A stretch of 18,587 nt of DNA from CBDUEV01 sp965366365 (GTDB lineage Bacteria > Actinomycetota > Acidimicrobiia > Spongiisociales > JAENVV01): positions 1-18,587 of the forward strand of contig CBDUEV010000054.1 of the NCBI GenBank assembly GCA_965366365.1. The letters run 5' to 3'. Every line of letters begins with the position of its first letter. The first letter of the stretch is position 1. Below the pieces are notes generated by a model. The model saw nothing but the letters and a program-made list of their open reading frames with translations. It had not been told where the DNA came from and searched no databases. Below, one piece after another: positions 1 to 6,730 of the stretch. The position numbers and the translations under genes are program-made.

Positions 1-1
1 C

Positions 2-796
2 GCGGTCGGTGCGTCCGAGAGCAACATGACGTACGACGCCTCCGACGATCAGTTGACTGGATTCAGCAACTGTGGCGCCTCTTGGTACAGACCCGTCGAC
101 GTGGTGGCTCCCGGCAAGTCGATCGTCAGTCTGCGCTCCCCGGGCTCGTCGGCGGATGTCGAGCACCCAGAGGCGCGGGTGGAGGACCGCTTCTTCCTGG
201 GATCCGGCACCAGTCAGGCAGCCGCCGTCGTGTCAGGCGCCGCCGCCCTCATCATCGACCAGCGCCCCGACATCACCCCCGACGAGGTCAAAGCGCTCCT
301 CACCAACACCGCCCAGACTCTTCCCGGCGTTCGGTACCGCTGCCAGGGCGCGGGGCTGATCGACCTCAAGGCGGCCCTCGACACCGCTACCCCCACGCCA
401 CGTCGAGTCTGGGGTTCCGCTTGGGGAACCGGATCGCTCGAGGCAGCACGCGGCAGCGCCCACATCCAACTCGACGGCGTCGTCCTCGAGGGCGAACAAG
501 ACATCTTCGGCCAGCTCTGGGACGCCTCGCGGTGGACCGCGGCCTCCCGAAACGGCGAGACCTGGACGGAGGGCGAGTGGAACGGGTCCCGCTGGGCGTC
601 AGACGGCTGGTCCGGACTGTCGTGGTCCGGTCTGTCCTGGTCGGGCCTGTCGTGGTCCGGTCTGTCCTGGTCGGGCCTGTCCTGGTCCGGTCTGTCCTGG
701 TCCGGGCTCTCGTGGTCAGGTCTGTCGTGGTCCGGCTTGTCCTGGTCGGGACTGTCGTGGTCGGGCTTGTCCTGGTCGGCGGAGACCTGGAACTGA
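2..796 (+). CDS. S8 (subtilisin-like) serine protease, C-terminal part, with Trp-Ser-Gly-Leu-Ser repeat tail
   Basis: This is the 3' part of a gene that begins before the window; the frame is open from base 2, so the ATG at 26 is internal. It encodes the end of a subtilase catalytic domain. The nucleophile Ser (codon 212-214) lies in G-T-S-Q-A-A, followed by the usual V-S-G-A-A-A-L helix. The family norm is GTSMAAP, so Met and Pro are replaced. The Asp and His of the triad must lie upstream. After the domain comes a linker with GTGSLEAARGS and DGVVLEGEQDIFG, a Trp-rich stretch, and eleven tandem W-S-G-L-S units before the stop. The protein is presumably exported and the tail may act in cell-surface association; that role is inference. 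The fold assignment is solid, the substrate unknown. Only 25 bases separate it from the next gene on the same strand. Confidence 0.9.
   Translation, partial: AVGASESNMTYDASDDQLTGFSNCGASWYRPVDVVAPGKSIVSLRSPGSSADVEHPEARVEDRFFLGSGTSQAAAVVSGAAALIIDQRPDITPDEVKALLTNTAQTLPGVRYRCQGAGLIDLKAALDTATPTPRRVWGSAWGTGSLEAARGSAHIQLDGVVLEGEQDIFGQLWDASRWTAASRNGETWTEGEWNGSRWASDGWSGLSWSGLSWSGLSWSGLSWSGLSWSGLSWSGLSWSGLSWSGLSWSGLSWSGLSWSAETWN
608..772 (+). repeat. Eleven 15-bp tandem coding repeats (W-S-G-L-S)
   Basis: Eleven consecutive in-frame 15-base units encode W-S-G-L-S with no amino-acid change, and a degenerate W-S-A-E-T-W closes the array. Synonymous sites vary: all four Gly codons, three Leu codons and three Ser codons occur. 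Units 2-3 and 4-5 form 30-base pairs differing only at their last base, which suggests a recent duplication of two units. Unit length and lack of spacers rule out CRISPR. Confidence 0.95.
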
Positions 797-807
797 TCAG
801 CGCCTGA

Positions 808-813
808 TACGCT
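808..813 (+). promoter_or_regulatory. Possible -10 box (TACGCT) of a leaderless promoter for the SLH-CapA gene
   Basis: TACGCT fits TANNNT and lies 8 bases before the ATG at 822, so transcription would begin at or next to the start codon. No good Shine-Dalgarno is present before this ATG. No convincing -35 box was seen. The same spacing recurs at other genes in the window. Confidence 0.4.
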
Positions 814-821
814 GGGAATCG

Positions 822-2486
822 ATGAGTTCCAACCGACCGCGTGGACTTCCCAAGCTACTCCTGGTGACCACCCTGCTCATGTCGCTGGTCCTGGTCGGTG
901 CCGCCCAGGCGCCGGCAGCCGAGGAGTTGCCCGGCGGCGGAACCTTCTTCGATGACGACGGCAACACCCATGAGGCGTACATCGAGGCGCTAGCCGCGGC
1001 GGGAATCACGCAGGGATGTGACGGAGACCTGTATTGCCCGGCGCGACCCATCACGCGAGGCGAGATGGCCGCGTTCCTGGTCCGGTCGTTCGGTTTTCCG
1101 GCCTCCGACGTCGACCACTTTGTCGACGACGATGCCAGCATCTTCGAGGACGACATCGACGCCCTGGCCGAGGCAGGTGTCACCACCGGGTGCGCCGTCG
1201 ATCGCTTCTGTCCCAACCTGCCGATCTCGCGCGGACAGATGGCGGCTTTCCTGGTGCGAGCCCTGGGCCTTCCAGCCGGTCCGGACAGTTTCGTCGACGA
1301 CGACGGGACCACGTTCGAAGCCGACATCAACGCGGTCGCCCAGGCCGCCATCACGATCGGGTGCAATCCGCCCGCCAACGACCACTTCTGTCCCTCCACC
1401 GCGGTGAAACGCGATCAGATGGCCTCGTTCCTCGGTCGCGCCCTGGAGCTCACCCCGATCGCTCCCCCGCCGCGGCCCGCCTTCACGATGTCCTTCACGG
1501 GCGACCTGCTCCTCCACATGCCCGTCAACTACGCGGCTGCCGCCTACGGAGATGCCTCCGGAACCGCCTACGACTTCCGGCCGATGTTCTCGGAGGTCAC
1601 CGGGATCTTGAGCGCCGCCGACTTGGCGATTTGCCATCTCGAGGTGCCCCTCAACCCCACTAGCGCCAACCTGTCCGGGTACCCCACCTTCCAGGGACCC
1701 GCCGAACTGGCCGACGCCATCGTCGACGCCGGATACGACGGTTGTTCCGTGGCCTCCAACCACTCGATGGACAAGGGCGAGCAGGGCGTGCTGAACACCC
1801 TCGCCGTGCTCCAGGACCGCGGCCTCGGCTACGCCGGCATGGCTTCGAGTGCCACCGACCACGAACTCATCCAGACGTACGAGGTGGACGGAGTTCGCAT
1901 CGCCCACCTCTCGTACACCTACGGCCTCAACGGATTCACCGTCCCCTCGTCGAAGCCGTGGCTGGTGGACCTCATCGACAGCGACGCCATCGAGGCGGAC
2001 GCCGCCCGCGCCCGATCCGAAGGAGCCGACGTGGTGGTGGTCAGCCTGCATTGGGGCAGCGAGTACGTGCCACCCAGCAGCTATCAGCGGTCTCTGGGGC
2101 CGCCACTGCTGGCCTCCGAGAACATAGACCTGATCGTGGGGCATCACGCCCATGTCGTGCAGCCCATCGACGAAATCGACGGCGAGATCCTCATCTACGG
2201 GTTGGGGAACTTCCTGTCCAACCAGCAGTGGAGTCTGCCCACCCAGGACGGGGTGATCGTGACGACCGAGTTCGCACTTCGAGGCGACGAGTGGGTGGCC
2301 CGCCAGGTCACCTACACGCCGACGTGGGTGCAAGGCGGCACGTTCAAGATCTATCCGGCAGGCGAGACGCTCTCGGCCGGCGGAGTGTCCAGCTCGGTCG
2401 CCTCGTCGTTGGCAGCCTCGTGGTATCGGACGAACAACGCCATCAACGATTACGGTGCCGATATCACACCGACCGCCTCGCCCTGA
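822..2486 (+). CDS. Exported SLH-repeat / CapA-family (poly-gamma-glutamate synthesis type) metallophosphatase fusion
   Basis: This 554-residue protein starts with a signal peptide (residues 1-30, basic start, hydrophobic core, AQA cleavage-like site). Three SLH-like repeats follow at about 42-95, 98-150 and 155-211. Each has an acidic F-x-D-D-D start, two Cys (GC and CP) and a basic-x-(E/Q)-M-A-x-F-L-x-R segment. Residues 221-500 form a CapA/YwtB domain of the calcineurin-like phosphoesterase superfamily: GD at 227-228, Glu274, N-H-x-x-D at 313-317, H-W-G at 410-412 and G-H-H-A-H at 440-444. CapA proteins take part in poly-gamma-glutamate capsule export, but no capB or capC lies nearby, so a capsule role is not shown. 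The SLH part suggests the domain is held at the cell surface. ATG 822 is chosen because it gives a complete signal peptide and follows a -10-like box. Confidence 0.88.
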   Translation: MSSNRPRGLPKLLLVTTLLMSLVLVGAAQAPAAEELPGGGTFFDDDGNTHEAYIEALAAAGITQGCDGDLYCPARPITRGEMAAFLVRSFGFPASDVDHFVDDDASIFEDDIDALAEAGVTTGCAVDRFCPNLPISRGQMAAFLVRALGLPAGPDSFVDDDGTTFEADINAVAQAAITIGCNPPANDHFCPSTAVKRDQMASFLGRALELTPIAPPPRPAFTMSFTGDLLLHMPVNYAAAAYGDASGTAYDFRPMFSEVTGILSAADLAICHLEVPLNPTSANLSGYPTFQGPAELADAIVDAGYDGCSVASNHSMDKGEQGVLNTLAVLQDRGLGYAGMASSATDHELIQTYEVDGVRIAHLSYTYGLNGFTVPSSKPWLVDLIDSDAIEADAARARSEGADVVVVSLHWGSEYVPPSSYQRSLGPPLLASENIDLIVGHHAHVVQPIDEIDGEILIYGLGNFLSNQQWSLPTQDGVIVTTEFALRGDEWVARQVTYTPTWVQGGTFKIYPAGETLSAGGVSSSVASSLAASWYRTNNAINDYGADITPTASP

Positions 2487-2515
2487 GTGAGGCCGCCGCA
2501 GGCGGGAGAACCACA

Positions 2516-3541
2516 TTGAAGCTTGGACTGATGACCGGCTACTGGAGTTCGGGACCGCCTCAGGGGATGGCCGCCCTCCTGGCGGAAGCCGAAGACCTGG
2601 GGTACGAGTCCGCCTGGACAGCCGAAGCCTATGGCTCGGATGCCCTCACTCCCCTGGCCTGGTGGGGCTCGGCCACCAAGACCATGCGCCTGGGAACCTC
2701 CATCATGCAGATGTCGGCTCGCACCCCGGCCGCCACCGCAATGGCCGCCATCACCATGGACCACCTGACGGGCGGTCGGTTCGTCCTCGGTCTCGGTGTC
2801 TCCGGACCCCAGGTCGTCGAGGGCTGGTACGGCCGGCCCTATCCCAAACCTCTCGCCCGGACACGCGAGTACGTGGAGATCATCCGCAAGATCGTGGCTC
2901 GTGAAGAACCCGTCACCTTCGACGGCGAGCACTATCAGCTCCCGTTCGCCGGCGGCACCGGGTTGGGCAAGGCACTCAAGTCCACCGTGCATCCCATCAG
3001 GACCGAATTCCCGATCTATCTCGGCGCCGAAGGACCCAAGAACGTGGCGCTGGCCGCCGAGATCGCCGACGGATGGTTCCCTTTCTGGTTCTCGCCCCGC
3101 TCCGATGGTTTCTATCGGGAAGCGCTCGCCGAGGGCTTCGCCCGAACCGGGGCCCGTCGTTCCCTGGCGGATTTCGAGGTAGCGAGTCCGGTGCCGGTGG
3201 TGGTCAATCCGGACCCGGAGGTGGCGGCCGACGTGATCCGCCCCATGCTCGCCCTGTACGTGGGCGGAATGGGCGCCAAAGGCGCCAACTTTCACTTCGA
3301 CGTCATCGCCCGGATGGGCTACGAGGCCGAGGCGACCAAGATCCAAAGCCTCTACCTGGAGGGACGCAAGGCCGAGGCCATCGCCTCCATCCCTCTCGCC
3401 CTCATCGAAGACGTGGCCCTGGTTGGCCCACCCGAGAAGATCCGCGACGAGATGCCTCGCTGGTCCGAAACCGTCATCACCACCATGCTCGTGCAAGGGC
3501 CCCCCGAATTGATTCGCGCCCTACCCGACATCCTCCGATGA
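2516..3541 (+). CDS. F420-dependent luciferase-like (LLM) oxidoreductase, Rv3520c type
   Basis: This 341-residue TIM-barrel enzyme belongs to the bacterial luciferase-like superfamily that uses reduced coenzyme F420. Recognised segments are the N-terminal KLGLMTGYW, SAWTAEAYGSDALTPLAW, the LGTSIMQMSARTPA strand, DHLTGGRFVLGLGVSGPQV and GWYGRPYPKPLARTREYVEI. These match the actinobacterial Rv3520c-like LLM subfamily as I recall it. The substrate is unknown, and no F420 biosynthesis gene is in view. The start is TTG at 2516, which places KLGLM directly after Met and has GGGAGAA about 7 bases upstream. The same frame is open far upstream inside the capA gene, but that extension is a shadow. The 29-base gap to the preceding gene and a proper ribosome binding site suggest co-transcription with it. 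Confidence 0.9.
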   Translation: MKLGLMTGYWSSGPPQGMAALLAEAEDLGYESAWTAEAYGSDALTPLAWWGSATKTMRLGTSIMQMSARTPAATAMAAITMDHLTGGRFVLGLGVSGPQVVEGWYGRPYPKPLARTREYVEIIRKIVAREEPVTFDGEHYQLPFAGGTGLGKALKSTVHPIRTEFPIYLGAEGPKNVALAAEIADGWFPFWFSPRSDGFYREALAEGFARTGARRSLADFEVASPVPVVVNPDPEVAADVIRPMLALYVGGMGAKGANFHFDVIARMGYEAEATKIQSLYLEGRKAEAIASIPLALIEDVALVGPPEKIRDEMPRWSETVITTMLVQGPPELIRALPDILR

Positions 3542-3575
3542 GGAACCGAACCCCCAGACCCGTCGTCCCAATGAC

Positions 3576-4352
3576 ATGCGCAACGCTCTCATCGCCCTCG
3601 CCATCCTGATCGCAAGCTGCGGCACGCCGTCGCCGTCCGATGGGGCCGCCGACACCACCCAGCCCCCGTCCGAGGCACCCGACGGATCCTGGGTCTTCAC
3701 CGAGGGCACGGCCGGCGGGGCAGCCGTTCCGCTGGTGGACGGATACCGAATCACCTTGAACATCAATGGAACCCAAATCGGCGGCACAGCCGCCTGCAAT
3801 TCCTACGGCGGCACCAATCGGGGCGACTCCTCGGCCTTCGCCATCGACGAACTAGCTCACACGGAAATGGCCTGTGAACCGGCAGTCATGGCATCCGAGA
3901 CGGCCTTTCTGAACGGCCTGAGGGGAGTCACGAGTCTGATCCGTGCCGGCGACCGGCTCGAATTGTCCGGCGACGGGGTGTCGTTCAGCTTCGAACTCAA
4001 TCCGCCCATCCCCACAGCCGATCTCCTCGACACGGTGTGGATCCTCGATACCCTCGTCGATGGCGAGGCCGCCTCTTCGGTGGCAGGCGAGCCCGCCACC
4101 CTCGAGCTGCGCGCCGACGGAACCCTCCGAGGGTCCACCGGATGCCGATCGCTCTCCGGGGTCTATGTCCTGACCGGCGACGAGGTTCTCTTCACCGAGT
4201 TCTCGGCCGACGGTGAGTGCTCGCCAGACCTGCAATCCCAGGACGACCACGTCGTGAGTGTCCTGGGCGACGGATTCACCGTCGAAATCGACGGAGCTCG
4301 ACTGACGGTCACCTCAGCAGGCTCCGCCGGGCTCGTGTACCGGGAGGGATGA
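3576..4352 (+). CDS. Lipoprotein with two META (HslJ/DUF306-like) domains
   Basis: This 258-residue lipoprotein has a short hydrophobic signal (residues 1-14) and lipobox I-A-S-Cys15, then a Pro/Ser/Thr-rich linker. Two META-type domains follow at about 38-140 and 148-256. The first is the clearer, with GTAACNSYGG near 70-79 and E-M-A-C-E-P near 97-102. The second has GSTGCRSLSG near 186-195 and G-E-C near 213-215. META domains occur in E. coli HslJ and in envelope proteins; the molecular role is generally unclear, so no reaction is assigned. The Cys pairs could form disulfides outside the membrane. ATG 3576 gives the complete signal peptide; an out-of-frame ATG lies 5 bases earlier and no strong Shine-Dalgarno is visible. 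It follows the LLM gene by 34 bases and may share its transcript. Confidence 0.82.
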   Translation: MRNALIALAILIASCGTPSPSDGAADTTQPPSEAPDGSWVFTEGTAGGAAVPLVDGYRITLNINGTQIGGTAACNSYGGTNRGDSSAFAIDELAHTEMACEPAVMASETAFLNGLRGVTSLIRAGDRLELSGDGVSFSFELNPPIPTADLLDTVWILDTLVDGEAASSVAGEPATLELRADGTLRGSTGCRSLSGVYVLTGDEVLFTEFSADGECSPDLQSQDDHVVSVLGDGFTVEIDGARLTVTSAGSAGLVYREG

Positions 4353-4353
4353 G

Positions 4354-5061
4354 TCAGGAAGCCGGGTCGAACAGAACCTCGACTCGATCTACCCGACAGT
4401 CGTCGCTGATCTGGAGAAGGACCAACTCCACGCCGCCGAAGTCGGACTCCATCCGGCCGCCAGGCACCAGGCGGCCCTCCTGCGTGACGCCATCGCTGGT
4501 GACGCTCAGATCGAGTTCTGGCGGATCGGCGAAGGCGCCGCTGCGCTCACGCCGGATGCCGTACCGGATGAACACGCCTGGTTCGACTTCGACCGAGGTG
4601 CTCGGATCGAGCAGCGAGGCAGCCGGGTCCGAGGCGCCATAGGCGGCGGCACACCCGGAGACCGGCGGGCCCTCCCCGCTCACCCCCCAGCGGCTCAACT
4701 CGGAGATCCCATCCTGGGAGTCGAGCATGGGATCGAATTCGAGGAACCGAAAGGTGTAGCCGAACAGATCGAGCGACTCACCCAGCTCGATCGGTATGTC
4801 CCCAACCTGGCTCGAGGAAGGCTCTCCCCGCTCGTCCAGCTCTGCGTCCGCCAGGTAGCCGCTCTCTCGGTCCTTGATGACGATCCGCACCGAGAATCGG
4901 CCGTCGAAGAACTCGGCCTCGCTCCCGTACTGACGAAACGCCACGTACTCGACCTCACCCTCGCGGAGGTCGGGTTCCTCGGCGGTCCGCAGATCAGAAC
5001 CGCACGCCGTCAGGCCGAGGCCCACGATGAGAACAACCAGGACGAAGGGTGAGGATTTCAT
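4354..5061 (-). CDS. Unrecognised exported lipoprotein
   Basis: I do not recognise a family for this 235-residue protein. It has a clear lipoprotein signal: MKSS, a hydrophobic core and lipobox L-T-A-Cys20, then an acidic linker. The rest looks mainly beta-strand, with two Cys (127 and 222) that could pair, and a long loop around 122-150. ATG at 5061 is chosen over an upstream in-frame ATG at 5082 because it gives a normal basic-hydrophobic signal and has a TANNNT box 7 bases upstream. The upstream start would overlap the preceding calpain-like gene by 4 bases, so a coupled start there remains possible. Its stop lies one base from the stop of the convergent META lipoprotein gene. Anchoring outside the membrane is likely; function unknown. 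Confidence 0.75.
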   Translation of the reverse strand: MKSSPFVLVVLIVGLGLTACGSDLRTAEEPDLREGEVEYVAFRQYGSEAEFFDGRFSVRIVIKDRESGYLADAELDERGEPSSSQVGDIPIELGESLDLFGYTFRFLEFDPMLDSQDGISELSRWGVSGEGPPVSGCAAAYGASDPAASLLDPSTSVEVEPGVFIRYGIRRERSGAFADPPELDLSVTSDGVTQEGRLVPGGRMESDFGGVELVLLQISDDCRVDRVEVLFDPAS

Positions 5062-5068
5062 CGGCAGC

Positions 5069-5074
5069 AGGCTA
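5069..5074 (-). promoter_or_regulatory. Possible -10 box (TAGCCT) of a leaderless promoter for the unrecognised lipoprotein gene
   Basis: On the minus strand TAGCCT lies 7 bases before ATG 5061, in the short gap after the calpain-like gene's stop at 5079. It fits the TANNNT-N6-8-start pattern seen elsewhere in the window. No clear -35 was found. Confidence 0.4.
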
Positions 5075-5078
5075 TCAA

Positions 5079-6563
5079 TCAATCCGGCCCGCCGATCCGG
5101 TTGATGTCGATCCGTTTGAAGTTGGCCGCCAACTCGTCATAAGTGAACTCGAACTCCGTCTCGACCCCGTGAGGGTTCCGAACCACGACCGCGGAGTCGG
5201 TCACTCCGGTCACGATGTAGGCGTGACCGTAGAACAGGTCTTTGGTGCCGGCGGTGGCCGGGTCGTCGTCCTTGATCGGATAGGTGTTGGCGTCGGAACC
5301 GCTGAGGCTCGACAGCGAGATGGCGTGGCCCGACTCGAACTCGGCCTTGAGTTCGTCGAAGGTGAAGTCCGGCGGCTCGATGTGAACACTCTCGGCACCG
5401 GTCACCCACTCCATCGCCTGGTAGGCCCGACCACCTTCGATGTCTTCGTACGACTCCTCGTAGATGGCCAGGGCCTTCTCGTAGGCGAGGGGCCACAGCT
5501 CCCGCCGTCCACCCACCGCTTCCTGGGAGTTGTTGGCGTACACCGGCACGAACTCGCCGCTTCTCTCTTCGGCGGGAAACGTCGGGGTGACCACGATCTC
5601 GACCGGCGTGCCATCCGGGTAGAGCGTGACCGTGAACGTGCCGTTGGCGTTTTCGCTGACCGAGCGTTCGATCACCGCAGGGTCGACGGAAGCCACCGCC
5701 GCCAAAGAGGCGATGAAGTAACAATCACCCAGGCTGCCCTGATCTACGTCCGACTGCCGGATGGCGATGCCGTCCTCGAGGACGAAGAGATCGCCCTCGA
5801 AGAGCACGTAGTCGTAGTCGTGGCCATCGGCGAGCGGCGGATTGACGTTCCTGCTGCGGGCCTCCAGGCGGCGCAGCTGGGCGGGCGAGAGTTTGGGGAG
5901 CACCATCGCCAGCAACGCGATCCGTTCGTGCTTCTTCAACCCTCCCTTGAGCGTTCCCTCCTGCATCTGGTCGACCCACACGTCCAACTCACGCTCGGTG
6001 AGTCTGTTCATCACCTCGTCGGCTCCCCGGGGGGTGAGCCGGTCGAAGGTGTCGCGGATACCGAAGAGATCGTTGCGGCGCACTCCCCAACCACCCGTGT
6101 CGAGCGCCGACCGGATTTCGGAAAGAGCCGCGTTCACCTCCACGAAGAAGGCCAGCTCGCCGCGCAGCTCCGCCCGGGCCGCCAGGAGTTGATCGAAGAT
6201 CGGATCGTTGTCCGTACCCGGCCAGGAATCGATCCTGCGGTCCAGTTCGCCGATCAGGGCCGTGAGAAGTGCCGGATCCTCGGCACCGAGGGAAGTCATG
6301 GCCCCCGCGGTCAGAGCAGGCATGATGCCAATGGCGTCGAAGTAGCCGTTGCGCTCCACGAACGCCGCCCGTGCTTCGAGGTCTCGGGCACGCGCCCGAG
6401 CCTCCCTGGCGAGAGCAGAGAGCGAGGCCGTCGAGCTCGAGTGCCGTCCCACCGCCGAAAGACGGCCCAGCACCGCCCCCCGGGTCCGGTCCACCTCCTC
6501 GGCCAGGCGATCGAGATCGCCGGCTCGTGCTCGTAGGAGATCCGGATCGAAGATATATGGCAC
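5079..6563 (-). CDS. Calpain-like (family C2) cysteine protease with helical N-terminal extension
   Basis: Residue numbers use the GTG start at 6563 (494 residues). The C-terminal half is a calpain catalytic domain: oxyanion Gln275 and nucleophile Cys281 in QGSLGDC, ELWPLAYEKA and the Y-x-x-x-x-G-G segment near 355-378, His447 in YGHAYIVTGV and Asn463 in RNPHG. Classical calpains have NPWG, so Trp is replaced by His here. Calpains cleave proteins by a Cys-His-Asn mechanism, often calcium-dependent; no EF-hand is seen. Residues 1-65 are charged and heptad-like, reminiscent of the helical hairpins in WXG/LXG-type secreted proteins, but no WXG motif is present. Residues 65-250 are helical and unassigned. 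No classical signal peptide is visible. A second ATG at 6581 is in frame, but TACACT overlaps it and sits 6 bases before the GTG, so I prefer the GTG. Role as secreted effector or intracellular protease is open. Confidence 0.8.
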   Translation of the reverse strand: MPYIFDPDLLRARAGDLDRLAEEVDRTRGAVLGRLSAVGRHSSSTASLSALAREARARARDLEARAAFVERNGYFDAIGIMPALTAGAMTSLGAEDPALLTALIGELDRRIDSWPGTDNDPIFDQLLAARAELRGELAFFVEVNAALSEIRSALDTGGWGVRRNDLFGIRDTFDRLTPRGADEVMNRLTERELDVWVDQMQEGTLKGGLKKHERIALLAMVLPKLSPAQLRRLEARSRNVNPPLADGHDYDYVLFEGDLFVLEDGIAIRQSDVDQGSLGDCYFIASLAAVASVDPAVIERSVSENANGTFTVTLYPDGTPVEIVVTPTFPAEERSGEFVPVYANNSQEAVGGRRELWPLAYEKALAIYEESYEDIEGGRAYQAMEWVTGAESVHIEPPDFTFDELKAEFESGHAISLSSLSGSDANTYPIKDDDPATAGTKDLFYGHAYIVTGVTDSAVVVRNPHGVETEFEFTYDELAANFKRIDINRIGGPD

Positions 6564-6569
6564 GTTTAC

Positions 6570-6575
6570 AGTGTA
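6570..6575 (-). promoter_or_regulatory. Possible -10 box (TACACT) for the calpain-like protease gene
   Basis: TACACT on the minus strand lies 6 bases before the proposed GTG start. It is inside an AT-rich patch unlike the surrounding GC-rich DNA, and within a small inverted repeat TACA-C-TGTA (6567-6575). Two direct AACAATG repeats 10 bases apart lie just upstream, where a -35 element would be. Confidence 0.45.
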
Positions 6576-6578
6576 TAG

Positions 6579-6595
6579 CATTGTTTTTCATTGTT
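6579..6595 (-). repeat. Two AACAATG direct repeats, one helical turn apart, upstream of the calpain-like gene
   Basis: Minus-strand AACAATG occurs at 6595-6589 and 6585-6579, separated by AAA, so the start-to-start distance is 10 bases. They lie directly upstream of the proposed -10 box and may be a regulator site; this is inference from position and spacing. Confidence 0.4.
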
Positions 6596-6642
6596 CCACT
6601 CACAGCTCGACCACCCCCTGGACCCGGAGCGAGAAAAATCCC

Positions 6643-6672
6643 TTGACGCTGTCATGGCGGCGGCGGTATGGT
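6643..6672 (+). promoter_or_regulatory. Sigma70-type promoter of the lacI/alpha-galactoside operon (TTGACG-N18-TATGGT)
   Basis: TTGACG at 6643-6648 matches five of six bases of the -35 consensus, and TATGGT at 6667-6672 is a TANNNT -10, with an 18-base spacer. Transcription would start near 6679, only a few bases before the operator. This is the best-formed promoter in the window. Confidence 0.65.
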
Positions 6673-6684
6673 CGGAGCACCAAA

Positions 6685-6714
6685 TACGTCAGCGCTGACG
6701 CCAACGCTGACGTA
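6685..6714 (+). promoter_or_regulatory. Nested palindromic operator, probable LacI-family site
   Basis: A perfect 10-bp inverted repeat, TACGTCAGCG and CGCTGACGTA, spans 6685-6714 with a 10-base centre. Inside its left part is a perfect 14-bp palindrome CGTCAGC-GCTGACG (6687-6700) with a central CpG, the typical symmetry of LacI-family operators. A third half-site is GCTGACG at 6706-6712. The element sits just downstream of the predicted transcription start and ends next to the lacI ribosome binding site, so bound repressor would block initiation or clearance. No second full copy was noticed in the window. Confidence 0.65.
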
Positions 6715-6715
6715 G

Positions 6716-6724
6716 AGGAGGAGG
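6716..6724 (+). promoter_or_regulatory. Strong ribosome binding site supporting a TTG start for lacI
   Basis: The purine run AGGAGGAGG ends 6 bases before TTG 6731 and contains two overlapping AGGAGG cores. It justifies the TTG start, which gives a complete helix-turn-helix at the N terminus. Confidence 0.75.
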
Positions 6725-6730
6725 AAGTCC

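Noticed and set aside
608..772. CRISPR-like short repeats
   Set aside because: 15-base units without spacers, in frame within a protease gene.
990..2516. Long minus-strand open frame opposite capA
   Set aside because: A His/Gly/Val-rich shadow of a GC-rich gene; the plus strand has signal peptide, SLH and CapA motifs.
5049..6536. Long plus-strand open frame opposite the calpain-like gene
   Set aside because: Composition is Arg/Val/Glu shadow-like and no domain is recognisable, while the minus strand has a full calpain active site.
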